Assembly (NCBI GenBank): GCA_006503475.1 | Contig: RSEH01000178.1 | Location: 1-64,000 of the forward strand | Length of the DNA stretch: 64,000 nucleotides | Reading direction: 5' to 3' | Origin: Stentor roeselii | Lineage: Eukaryota > Ciliophora > Heterotrichea > Heterotrichida > Stentoridae | Shown: in pieces, positions 47,868 through 57,391 of the stretch | How the letters are laid out: each line of letters begins with the position of its first letter | How positions within the stretch are numbered: position 1 is the first letter of the stretch | Made by a program: the position numbers and the translations under genes | Notes under the pieces: model-generated | Databases searched by the model: none | Seen by the model: the letters and a program-made list of their open reading frames with translations, nothing else | What the model was told of the DNA's origin: nothing

Positions 47868-48727
47868 TATCTGGTATTTTTAGAAATTTTGAAAGGTTTA
47901 GATCAGTTTTGATGTTGAGGAAATTGGTCGGTTTAGTGGAAGGTGAAAAAAGTGTTTTATACAATTTACTTTTTCAATCATCAACTAATTTATTCAAACT
48001 TGAATCAAACCAGCCTAAATTGACTGGAACCACAAGAAAATATAACATCGATAATATATGTCTATAATCTTAAGGATAATATTGATTGAAATTTAACCTG
48101 AATTTACCTTATTTTGATATTATCTGATTTGATTTAGTGGTAAATAAGAGTCTTACTCTATTATACATTATTTGAAGAATATTACTATATGAAATATATA
48201 AAATCGGCTTTAATATACTTGTTACATGATATGAATTACAATATACTTGAATTGCAAAAAATATTTTTAATACAAATCATAAAAACAGCACTGAAATAAA
48301 TTTTTCTGTAAAAAATTTGCTTTTATGACTGAAATTCCACTAATCAATAAAATATTTTATGAATCAAACTTATACTCTATGATTTAAACATTCAATTTGG
48401 AACTTACTAATTAATTGAATATTATTTCAAACCTTAAACTTAAGATTTAAAATTTCTAATGAGAAATTGAACGAAAGTTTACAATTTATTGACTTTTGTT
48501 TATTCAGTATGCAGAAAGTTTTCTATCCTTTTTCACTATCAAATAAATTATTGATTGAATATAAGTATAAGCATTTAAGCCAGCAAATCGATTTTATTCA
48601 AACAGAAACATCATCACAAAAGGCTATAAATTAATAATTCAACCAGTGAAAATTAGAGATTCAATATAGTTTAATTCTCACTAAATACTTCTAAAAGAAT
48701 ATCATTCATAAATTATGCAAAATTTAG

Positions 48728-48919
48728 CTTGCCTTTGATTACCATGCAATACAGTTACAAACTTTCGATTCAACCACCAGGGTTTATTGGAGATGCCATT
48801 TGGCTGCTAAGAATCTGCCAAAGTAAAACAACGGTCTTAAAACTCTAGTCTCTGCGAATCTCTTTACTTATACTAGTTCAATAACCCAAAGATCCATGAT
48901 TTATCTAATAAGAGCTTGA
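48728..48919 (+). pseudogene. Possible eroded coding remnant
   Basis: One frame reads LAFDYHAIQLQTFDSTTRVY, then RCHLAAKNLPK, and after a stop GLKTLVSANLFTY and ITQRSMIYLIRA. The stretch is less AT-rich than its flanks. No family recognised, and it could be chance. Confidence 0.3.
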
Positions 48920-48942
48920 GAGTATTAAAATAGTCCTAATCT

Positions 48943-49068
48943 ATAAACATATGATAAGTTACTTAAGATAAAGTGTTTTTCCTTATTTAAAGTACCATAA
49001 TAATTATAAACATATGATAAGTTACTTAAGATAAAGCATTTTCCAATAGTTAAAGTACCATAATAATT
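48943..49068. repeat. 63-bp tandem duplication in promoter
   Basis: Two adjacent copies, starting at 48943 and 49006, each running from ATAAACATATGATAAGTTAC to TAAAGTACCATAATAATT with a few differences in the middle. The second ends 7 nt before the ATG at 49076, so the core promoter of that gene is duplicated. Confidence 0.85.
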
Positions 49069-49075
49069 ATAAAAG

Positions 49076-49753
49076 ATGAGTGAAGCCATTGCAAGGTTTA
49101 CCGAGAACTGGATAAAAAGCGGCTATGAATGTAGAACTGAAGAAAATTTTACTGTTTTCACTATAGAAAGCATCGATATATATCTAGGAAAAGATTTAAA
49201 TGCTTCTGTAATCAGCATTTACATTATCGATAATTCAGAAAACTACTCGAAATACTTCAGTAAATTCATTCAAAAGCTACTTAATAATTATTTTCAATAT
49301 TATACCCCAGACAAGTTCGTTTACCCTGATGCACTGGAAAACCCTTCATTCAAAACTTTGAATGATTTCTTCAGCGATTGTAAAACAAGATTTCTCACAT
49401 TTCGTAAAAAATTTCAAAGTAAAATTCCTAAACTTGATAATCGAATGAAAAAACCGAAGTACAGAAATCTTGACTTAGCTGCAGAAATATTTTTTGAAAA
49501 AGTTTACTTTGAAATAACCCAAGAAGAATATTCAAGGATTACTCAAAAAATACCTGTTGAAATATTCAGGAATTTTTCAATCTTTGGAACAAAAGTTGAT
49601 GGAAATAGTATAAAAGTTGAAATTTTTCTTCATTGTTTTGAAGATAAATTAAAATTAATACATACTGTTGACAATTACAATTTTAGTACTTTGGAAAATT
49701 TGGTTTTTATGTGTCATGGGTACGTCAAAAATTTTAGCTTAGATTTATCATAA
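49076..49753 (+). CDS. Unidentified protein
   Basis: A 225-residue protein, AT-rich in codon use, rich in Phe, Tyr and Lys. It looks globular alpha/beta (FTVFTIESIDIYLGKDLNA; VEIFLHCFEDKLKLIHTVDN). No membrane segment or motif recognised. Embedded in the duplication cluster and possibly lineage-specific. Confidence 0.6.
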   Translation: MSEAIARFTENWIKSGYECRTEENFTVFTIESIDIYLGKDLNASVISIYIIDNSENYSKYFSKFIQKLLNNYFQYYTPDKFVYPDALENPSFKTLNDFFSDCKTRFLTFRKKFQSKIPKLDNRMKKPKYRNLDLAAEIFFEKVYFEITQEEYSRITQKIPVEIFRNFSIFGTKVDGNSIKVEIFLHCFEDKLKLIHTVDNYNFSTLENLVFMCHGYVKNFSLDLS

Positions 49754-49947
49754 ATCATCGATGAATATGCATTTTAGAGGTTATTTCTTTTAAAGATTTT
49801 AATGTAATGTTCCATTAGTTTGATTGATAAAATTTTGTAAATATTTTTATTATTAAGATACCACCAGGCTTCTTTTCTGCATCAAAATGCTTCTTGTAAT
49901 TAATATTTGGTGATAAATTTAAAATTAATATTTATGATAATATTTTA

Positions 49948-51216
49948 TTATTGATCATTAATCTTGTTTATATGAATCTCCTCAAAGTATTTTGGAGTTT
50001 GAATAACTAAGTCGTATGCATATGGATCTATTTCTTGTAGGAGTTTCGTTAAACCATTATACTTTTCAATAGTTTTACTAGTCCAGTAATAACTTTTCAA
50101 ATCACAATCTTCTGAAATAATCAATGGCAATTCCCTCATTTTTACAACTCTTAAAACGCCTAAAAGTCTATTTTTTTCCATCAATTTATCAGCTTGTTCA
50201 GAAACCTGCACATCAGATCTAGAGATACAAAGAGTAATATTTTCCCTCAGTATAAAAAAGAAAGATTCTAGTTCTGACAATCCACAAACATTAATAAAAT
50301 CATTGATTTCAGCAATAAACCAAGGTAATTTTAATCTATTTTCATAAGGCCAATGTTTTAAAAGTGCCTCAACAAGTGGAATAGCCAAAGAGTGATCTTT
50401 TCTCAGAAACATAATCGAACAAAAGGCTAGCGCTTTGTGATAAAGATAAGAAGTCTCGACAAGATGAAGTGGAATGATAATAGTTTGAAAGTAAATCACA
50501 TGTTCTTCTCTTAATGGTAGAGAAAAACCAGAAATTATTCTTGAAAGATGAAGAAGAAGTTCACTTGCACCAGAAAATCTTAAATTTTTTTCAATGATTA
50601 TTTTGAAACATTCACTTATTACTGTTCTTATTATTTTTCTTCTAGAAACAAATTTTAAATAATAATAAGTCAAACATATTTGTAAAAGTGATCTTTCAAC
50701 TAAATCTTCGCTTCGGAATAGGTGGATTAATTCTTGAGTAGAAGCATAGGTCATGAAAGGTTTAAGGAATTTTAGGCAACCATGTACCATCATTAAATTT
50801 ACAAAAAGCTGATAAGCGTCTTTTAAGTGAGGTAAAGTTGACTCTAAATGTTTCCCTTGGACTTTCAAAACTTGATTGGGAGGATTGAGATTCTCATGAA
50901 TTACATTGATTGGCAGGGGTCTGAAAATATTCTTAAAAATCATTTCAATTAAATTCTCAGCATGAGGTATATAATCTTTGTTGTATATTTCAAAAAAATA
51001 GCAAAGCTCTTCAAATGCTCTTGTTTTTTGTAGCTTGCCCGAAATGTCTTTTGTTTCATCTGAAAAGTCGTAAATAACACTGCATATTTGAATCCTCTTG
51101 GTAATGAACTTTACCTTATCTTTTACATTCTTCACTTTAGCTTCTATAAAGGTAGAACTGGGCAGGGCTTCATTTTTTGAATGCTTAGATATTCTTATTT
51201 GCTTTCTTTCAGACAT
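49948..51216 (-). CDS. PP2A regulatory subunit B56-like, copy 3
   Basis: A 422-residue B56 protein starting MSERKQIRISKHSKNE. Landmarks: RIQICSVIYDFSDETKDIS, NIFRPLPIN, FRSEDLVERSLLQ, SGFSLPLREEHVIYFQTII, HSLAIPLVEALLKHWP, FIAEINDFINVC. It is closest to copy 1 (18757), sharing the N-terminal MSERK and a C-terminal DLV-QTPKY segment. It should act as a PP2A targeting subunit. Confidence 0.92.
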   Translation of the reverse strand: MSERKQIRISKHSKNEALPSSTFIEAKVKNVKDKVKFITKRIQICSVIYDFSDETKDISGKLQKTRAFEELCYFFEIYNKDYIPHAENLIEMIFKNIFRPLPINVIHENLNPPNQVLKVQGKHLESTLPHLKDAYQLFVNLMMVHGCLKFLKPFMTYASTQELIHLFRSEDLVERSLLQICLTYYYLKFVSRRKIIRTVISECFKIIIEKNLRFSGASELLLHLSRIISGFSLPLREEHVIYFQTIIIPLHLVETSYLYHKALAFCSIMFLRKDHSLAIPLVEALLKHWPYENRLKLPWFIAEINDFINVCGLSELESFFFILRENITLCISRSDVQVSEQADKLMEKNRLLGVLRVVKMRELPLIISEDCDLKSYYWTSKTIEKYNGLTKLLQEIDPYAYDLVIQTPKYFEEIHINKINDQ

Positions 51217-51406
51217 ATTTGCAAATAATGAAGTTTATTAGAGAAATTAGAGGAAAATTAGAAATGAATTTCAAATGAAGAGAGTATTATATGCAAGCAG
51301 CATTAATCCTAAAACATTAAAACCCAAATTTCCTACAACCAAATCTTCTCCAAAAATTAAAAATCTTCTCAATCCCAAACCTATCCTAAACATCAAACCT
51401 ATTCAA

Positions 51407-53479
51407 TTAAACATCAAGTCGATAATACTTAGGGTCCGGTTTAAACTCCCCATTAAAATACCCAGATTTCGCAACAGCACAAATCAAGTTAATCCCAAGA
51501 TCGCCAACGAGCATAGCAGCTCCAGCAATAGAAGCAATAACCCCAGTGACTCCAACACTAGCCCTAATGGCAGTACTAGCGACTCCCCTCATAAAAAAAT
51601 ACCTTCCCGCATTAGTGACTCCAATTCCGAAAGCGACTCCAGCTCCAGCAAGTATTCCATTTCCAAGATTCAATAAATTACTTTTAACCTCATCAATATC
51701 AATCTTCAAAGCAAGATGTTGATTAATCAAAGCCTGATAATTCGGATAAATCGACAAATCTCCAGTGATCTGATATTGAACCAGCACTTCTTTTTCCTTA
51801 CAAGTGCTTAAATAATCAAAAAAAGCATAAAAGTCCAAAAGTCTTTCTTCATCGACGCTACTCGAGTTGAGGACCTTTTTAAGTCCTTTTAGCAATTTCG
51901 AGTTTTTCACTGAAATTTCACCGATATTGGAACCGAGTAGTGTATGACAAAAATTGACGAATTTTGATAAAGAGGCCAACATTTGGTCTGATGGCTCGAT
52001 TTGTACTTTGAAGTTTTGGGTGTCTGTTACGAGTTTTAAGTATTTTTTTAATAGGATTCCTTTTATGTCGATCAGGTCTTTTATCTCTGATGAGTCGCTT
52101 GAAAAGGAGTTTAAGTCAATAGTTTTCATTAGAAGTTGGAAAATATTAGGAAGCTTTAAGACGTAGTTTTCTAGAGATTCTTTTATTTCAGGTGAAAGGT
52201 TGGATTTTTTGCAATTTTTTAGGTACTTTTGAAGATTTTTGAACATTCGGATTGAAGGGAATCTTTCTGTTATTTTTTTCTTGGTTCGCATGCACTCGTT
52301 TATGAAAAGTTTTAACTTTAGGTCGATTGTTATTGTTTTGATTTTGAAGAATGGATCTGATTCTATTCGGCCGAAATTTGGGTTGAGGTAGACGATGAGG
52401 TCGATGTATTTGTTGTTGTGAGAAGCATATTCTGTCCAAAAGCCATTAACACAAATGCTTTCCAGTCTAAAAAACTGATGGTTCAAGTTAAATTCCTCAG
52501 GAATCGGATCAGGAAAGATAACATTTTCTCTGATATTTTTAGTACTAATAACTAAAGCTTTTCCATGGATAACTTTTTTAACATTTTCATGAATCCTCAC
52601 AACAGGTTGATTTCCCGATACCTGAAAATAAATCTTTTTCTTATTATCAGAAGGTAAGACATAAATAATCGGCGCATTAAGTTCAAGTTCCTCAGAAATC
52701 AAGTTCAAATCCTTATCAACACACAAAATATAATCCGAAACCAGTTTTTTTCCACTAATTTCAGAGGTAAAAGTGATATTTCCCCATCTATTCAAATTAT
52801 TCCTCATACTAATCAGTTTATTTTCCACTCTTTTCGAAAGTCTTTCAACAAAAACATCACAATTTACTGAATCCATATCATTTAAACTTCTCAAAAACTC
52901 ATCCTTATTCCTTTCAACCATTTCAAAACCATTTCCATTAATTTCTGGTTTATCAAAAGGAAAAACCTTGATTTTCCTTTCTATTATTCCTTCAATAAAG
53001 AAATTATAACCATTCGGGAAGACCTCTTCAAAGTACTCAGAAATATTTGAACAAAATCCCGCAGAAGACTTAGAAACGATTAAAGCAAGTCCTGCAGCAT
53101 GTTCACTCTCAACATTCAAGATTTCAATCACATCTTGAACAAAATTTAAAAAATTCTCCCCGTTGTTCATGCAGATATAAGACTCATCAACCAACAAAAA
53201 CAATCGAAAGGTCTCAAAATTCTGAATTTCGCTTAAAATGTTGAGAATCACTGAAAAGTTGCTCTCATCGCCTCGAGTGTCGCTAAGCCCTGGAAGGTCG
53301 CAGAAGTTGTTGAAGTAATGAGACCGTCGGACTGAATGAAAAGACTCAGAATGACTGATATTGAATTTTAATCCGGATTTTTCTATGCGAAGATTTTTAC
53401 CTGATATAAAGTTGTAGAAGGAAGTTTTTCCTGAATGCTTTGGGCCTAGGATTAGGTTTATATGATGAGATCCTTCCAT
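51407..53479 (-). CDS. P-loop GTPase-like protein with Gly-rich hydrophobic C-terminus, copy 1
   Basis: A 690-residue protein. Walker A is GPKHSGKTS (12-20) and a G3-type DLPG lies at 61-64 (FCDLPGLSDTRG), so nucleotide binding is likely. A clear N/TKxD base-recognition motif is missing; LIVSKSSAG sits in its place. The middle is a long region of unknown fold containing RLESICVNGFWTEYASHNNK, conserved in the paralogue. The C-terminus (about 615-675) is a glycine-zipper-like hydrophobic stretch (GAGVAFGIGVTNAGRYFF; GVIASIAGAAMLVGDLGINL) that could insert into a membrane. It superficially resembles AIG1/GIMAP or IRG GTPases but I cannot place it. Start in TATAAATG. Confidence 0.8.
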   Translation of the reverse strand: MEGSHHINLILGPKHSGKTSFYNFISGKNLRIEKSGLKFNISHSESFHSVRRSHYFNNFCDLPGLSDTRGDESNFSVILNILSEIQNFETFRLFLLVDESYICMNNGENFLNFVQDVIEILNVESEHAAGLALIVSKSSAGFCSNISEYFEEVFPNGYNFFIEGIIERKIKVFPFDKPEINGNGFEMVERNKDEFLRSLNDMDSVNCDVFVERLSKRVENKLISMRNNLNRWGNITFTSEISGKKLVSDYILCVDKDLNLISEELELNAPIIYVLPSDNKKKIYFQVSGNQPVVRIHENVKKVIHGKALVISTKNIRENVIFPDPIPEEFNLNHQFFRLESICVNGFWTEYASHNNKYIDLIVYLNPNFGRIESDPFFKIKTITIDLKLKLFINECMRTKKKITERFPSIRMFKNLQKYLKNCKKSNLSPEIKESLENYVLKLPNIFQLLMKTIDLNSFSSDSSEIKDLIDIKGILLKKYLKLVTDTQNFKVQIEPSDQMLASLSKFVNFCHTLLGSNIGEISVKNSKLLKGLKKVLNSSSVDEERLLDFYAFFDYLSTCKEKEVLVQYQITGDLSIYPNYQALINQHLALKIDIDEVKSNLLNLGNGILAGAGVAFGIGVTNAGRYFFMRGVASTAIRASVGVTGVIASIAGAAMLVGDLGINLICAVAKSGYFNGEFKPDPKYYRLDV

Positions 53480-55056
53480 TTATAGAGATTTGGATTTTTG
53501 GAATTTTGGATTTTTGGATTTTTTTGGATGATTATTTGTTGGTAGGAGATTTTTAGAGTCTAGGAGGAGGAAGATTTATGGGTCATGGAATTGATGACTT
53601 GAAGGTGGCTTTTAGGGTTTTGGGTTTTTGAGGAGAAAACTTGGAAATGTAGAAAACTTGGGGTTTTTTTGTGAGTCGTTTTGGTTTGAGTTTAGGAGAA
53701 TCAAGGAAATTTTAATTGTGGATCAAAGAATTTAGATTGGGTGGCTTTTAGTTTAGAAATTATTGAATTAGGAGAATTTGCAAGAGGAGAAGGTAGACAA
53801 TTGTGCAGAGAAGGAGTTTTATGATTTTAATTTTTCTAAGATTCAAGAAAGTCAAGGTTTTAAACAAACATCGATAACAATCAAAGAGATAATTATTAAA
53901 ATATATTTAGGATCAATACAGTGATCCAAGAGAATTATAGAGGAAATTTACCAATGATTCATCTAAATATATATCGATAGTTTTAAATTTTCCCACTATA
54001 ATATCTATCAAATCATATAAATCTTCTATCATTTTCTCCAATTATTCTTTTTATTATCTAATATAACTGTATAGGAATTTATGATTATTGTATCTTCCTC
54101 AAGAACATCTAGGCCATAAGTGTGTCATTCAAATAAATCTGTCACATTTATTAGTCCTTCAATTTTAATAGTAAAAATTCTAATTAGATTATGGGAAAAT
54201 GATTATTCCTAGTCCATTTAATGGTGGCGAGCCAGAGGATGCATATTCAAAGACAGCTTCATTTAAGCGATAGAGTTTAATAAGTTTCTGTTGATAAGCT
54301 TCCTCTAAATAGACATTGGCTTCCTGTTGGGACAAGGTTTGACCCTTGTTTTTTGCTTTTAATTGGATTTGTCTAGCAAAAATTTTGCATCTGTTTTAAG
54401 TAATTAAGTAAATAAACAAGCAGTCCTGAAGGTATTTTTGGTGAAGTGACGAACTATTATTTCCTGATTATTAGGAGTTTTTATGTGAAAACCAAATATC
54501 AGTATATGAATCTACCTACTTTGTATGAGATAGATGTACTGATAAGAATATTAGATTTTGAAGGTGAACTCTTTATATGCTAGTGATTTAAGAAGGATCT
54601 CTGCATAATTTATAAGAATAAGTGTTCTGTCTGTGGTACATGCCACACTTATACTACCTGTGCTTTAATCATATAATAAAGGTCTTTGATTTATCTGTCC
54701 GTTGTTGAATAATCTAGGTTTATAGGTTAAAATTGAATTCCTAATAGAAAGCTGTAATTTAAACTAATTGTTGAAATTATTAAATGTATTAATGTATGCT
54801 GAAATTTATTATCTCAATAGATTCTTACCATATCAAATGTCAACACCTATGAAAACTATAATTAATACTATTAGGAAAGCTGATTTACTCTTATTTTAAA
54901 CTATTTCTTGAAATCCAGATCTTTAAGTCTAATTTTATTTAGATGCAAAGTTAAAATTATTCTAAAATTATATTAATAATGTCCATGATTTTCAAGATTC
55001 TCCAAGCTTTAAAAATTTATCGATTTTCACATCAATACAAACAATCAGTAATATAA
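53480..55056. other. AT-rich intergenic stretch with one coding fragment
   Basis: 1.6 kb. Apart from the fragment at 54189-54395 I see only AT-rich sequence. It ends in TAATATAAATG of the SABATH gene. Confidence 0.4.
54189..54395 (-). pseudogene. Coding fragment without start, family unknown
   Basis: An open minus-strand stretch of 68 codons with clear protein character but no ATG: RCKIFARQIQLKAKNKG, LSQQEANVYLEEAYQQKLIK, LYRLNEAVFEYASSGSPPL, ending in IIIFP. Base composition is visibly less AT-rich than the flanks. It is either the last exon of a gene whose 5' part I cannot find or the remnant of a lost gene. Confidence 0.5.
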
Positions 55057-56064
55057 ATGGCTTTTCAGTCAAAAGGACTTTATGGCTACAACAGAGTATC
55101 TCAGAGCCAACTTCAAGTTGCATTAAAATTTGTGCCAGATATAGTCTCATCTTTAAACTCAGTAGAATCTTTATCACCAGAACTGATCAGAATAGTAGAC
55201 TATGGATGTTCTGAAGGTAGGAATTCAATGATTACTTTTGCTGAGGTTTTTAAGCTGTTTAGAGAATCTCATTCGATCCCTATCTCGATTCTTCACACGG
55301 ATTTACCTGAAAACAACTGGCAAGCAGTTAACAATGCTATAAATCAGGGTGAGGAGACCTACTTACAGTATCAGAATATCTTTTATTCAACACTTGGCAG
55401 AAGTTTTTTTAATCAAGTTGTTCCTGAAGGTTCAGTGCATTTGGGGTTCACTTCATATGCACTTCACTACTTATCTGAGAAGCAGCCTCGAGAGCCAGGA
55501 GAATTCGGGTGGGTCTTTGAAAATGGCAGAAAGCAAGGCTTCAAAGATTTAACCAACTTACTAAAAATTAGAATCAACGAACTAGCAATAGGAGGAGTGT
55601 TTGTTATGATCATCAATGCACGGGAAAATTTAAACCAAGATCCAAGCTTGGGAAGGTACAGTTTCGAATCTATAAAAAGACTTCTTGACAGGAACATAAT
55701 CACTGAAAACGAATTCAAACACTATGTCTGGCATTCTTATCCTTACCATATACAAGAGATTCATCAATTACTTGAAAAGTTCAGTGATCAAATTGAAATA
55801 ATTAAGGCTGAATACGGAAAAATCCCTTTTCCATATTATTCTGACTTTCTTCTTGATCAAGACAAGGAAAAGTTCAAAACAAGTATGAACGATATGTTGA
55901 GAGTAATGATGAAAAATCCACTTTTTACTGCCTTAGACCGAGATGAAGAGAAAAAAGAAGATATCATGGAGATCGCTTTGAAGGAAGTCGGATCCATGAT
56001 TGATGAGCAAATATTTGAATTGCACCAGGACTATATTTGTGTGATCTTTAAAAGAACTCATTGA
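55057..56064 (+). CDS. SABATH-type SAM-dependent methyltransferase, copy 2
   Basis: 335 residues, colinear with the copy at 43155-44162 and identical over long runs (GCSEGRNSM, HTDLPENNW, KDLTNLL, INELAIGGVFVMIINARE, YVWHSYPYHIQEIHQ). All SABATH landmarks are intact, so both copies are probably functional. It is followed convergently by the TMUB-like gene, whereas copy 1 is followed at lower coordinates by the TMUB-like pseudogene on the same strand. Start in TATAAATG. Confidence 0.87.
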   Translation: MAFQSKGLYGYNRVSQSQLQVALKFVPDIVSSLNSVESLSPELIRIVDYGCSEGRNSMITFAEVFKLFRESHSIPISILHTDLPENNWQAVNNAINQGEETYLQYQNIFYSTLGRSFFNQVVPEGSVHLGFTSYALHYLSEKQPREPGEFGWVFENGRKQGFKDLTNLLKIRINELAIGGVFVMIINARENLNQDPSLGRYSFESIKRLLDRNIITENEFKHYVWHSYPYHIQEIHQLLEKFSDQIEIIKAEYGKIPFPYYSDFLLDQDKEKFKTSMNDMLRVMMKNPLFTALDRDEEKKEDIMEIALKEVGSMIDEQIFELHQDYICVIFKRTH

Positions 56065-56268
56065 ATTAAGATATAGTTTAATTAGTGAAGGTTATAATGA
56101 AATCATGCTTTAAAACTCTTTTATTATTACATGGTTCATTCACTATTAGTTTGAATTATAAATATATCCAATCTTCAGATGAAATATAATTATTCTAAAC
56201 ATTTGATTGTTAAGAACTTTGACAACATAAACTATTATCTGCCCATTAATTATTTTCCTTTATTATAT

Positions 56269-56811
56269 CTACCTATTGCTCTTAATAACTTTAAACATCA
56301 CAACCGCTAAGATCTCTGTAAAGCCGATCATCAAAAGTCTTGAAAAAAACGAGAAAAACTCAGGATTTCCAAAATAAATCCACCAAAACCCAGTCAATAC
56401 AAAAGAACAAGCTGCTAAAGTGACCAGGTTATAATTATTATGGCTTTGTTCTCTCACTGCAAGTTTATCTACTTTTTGAATATGAAGAAACTGCCCATTT
56501 TTAACACCTTGAAGACCGATTGACATTTCATTGTAAAGCTTTTTACCATTCCAGATCACAATAGGGACTTTATTTATCAGTTCTTCAGAATTAAAGACCA
56601 TTTCGCCGATTTGTTGAGGAGTTAGAGAGTTTTCGACACTTAGGGTTAAAGCTTGATTTCCTTTAAAGATGTTTAAAGTGACTCTTTCTTCTGTAATGAC
56701 TGGAGTAGGATTTTCTGCTTCTTGTGTGTTTGAGATACTTTTTATTATTAGCCAAGTTGCTCCTGCTACTATTATTGTTGGAAGGACTAGAGGATGGATA
56801 ATATCAGTCAT
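56269..56811 (-). CDS. TMUB-like membrane protein with ubiquitin-like domain
   Basis: A 180-residue protein: N-terminal membrane segment (about 8-26, LVLPTIIVAGATWLIIKSI), a ubiquitin-like domain (about 43-115: RVTLNIFKGNQALTLSVEN, then LTPQQIGEMVF, VIWNGKKLYNEMS, GVKNGQFLHIQKV) and two C-terminal membrane segments (TLAACSFVLTGFWWIYF; LLMIGFTEILAVVMFKVI). This TM-Ubl-TM-TM layout matches animal TMUB1/2, which work with ER-associated degradation ligases. No C-terminal diglycine, so it is not a conjugated modifier. A decayed copy lies at 42190-42479. Confidence 0.8.
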   Translation of the reverse strand: MTDIIHPLVLPTIIVAGATWLIIKSISNTQEAENPTPVITEERVTLNIFKGNQALTLSVENSLTPQQIGEMVFNSEELINKVPIVIWNGKKLYNEMSIGLQGVKNGQFLHIQKVDKLAVREQSHNNYNLVTLAACSFVLTGFWWIYFGNPEFFSFFSRLLMIGFTEILAVVMFKVIKSNR

Positions 56812-57391
56812 TATTATAGTGATGAAGAGGTGATTTTTGTTAAAGATTGATATTAGGGATTAATATATGTCTTGATAGATAAATGGAAGGTTTTAAAGGA
56901 AAGGCATCAATATATTAAAGTTTATTTAAGGAATAAGGGAAATTTACAGTTTTCTTTGTTATAGTATATGGATTATATTATTTATAATAATTGTAATCTC
57001 TTGCTAATAAGAGTCATCCATCTATAGATGTGATAAGTTTTAGTGTATTGTTAAATCTCAAATTCTTAAGAAATTTATTGAATTTAATAAAGTAATTCTT
57101 TATAATTATGTAAATAAAGGATTTCAACTAATACTTGTATTACAAACGTTCTGATTCATGCATGCATAATGATTAGTTATGTAATGTGAATAATGATGCT
57201 GGGGTATAGGTCTATTACACTGGTAATGTTCAAATTTGATATGGTGCGATTAAATATGTTTAATAATGATTCAATTTCACTCGTAGTACTTTTTTAGGTG
57301 AGGCATTAAATCTAAAAATGATTTGTAAGATCAATTTAATTATCTACCCAATTAACACATCAATACTAAGCCCATTAACTATTTACTTAAA
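56812..57391. other. Intergenic stretch, partly duplicated
   Basis: The first about 160 nt resemble 42480-42670 upstream of the TMUB-like pseudogene, showing that the duplication included the promoter. The rest shows nothing recognisable. Confidence 0.5.

Larger units (their letters stand above)
47868..49075. other. AT-rich intergenic stretch
   Basis: 1.2 kb divergent spacer. It contains a possible coding remnant (48728-48919) and the tandem 63-bp repeat (48943-49068). Otherwise nothing seen. Confidence 0.4.

Noticed and set aside
48721-48860. Possible tRNA gene because of TTCGATTCAA followed by a GC-richer stretch
   Set aside because: No acceptor stem or D-loop could be placed, and the stretch reads better as a coding remnant.
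51275-51676. Plus-strand frame of 133 codons antisense to the end of the P-loop gene
   Set aside because: It is low complexity (Pro/Asn/Ser/Lys) and mirrors the conserved Gly-rich coding end on the other strand. A similar shadow appears at the same place in the paralogue (57434-57688).
54600-54690. Cys-rich frame CSVCGTCHTYTTC reminiscent of ciliate surface-protein repeats
   Set aside because: Only about 20 codons, followed by two stops, with no second repeat unit nearby; too short to support.
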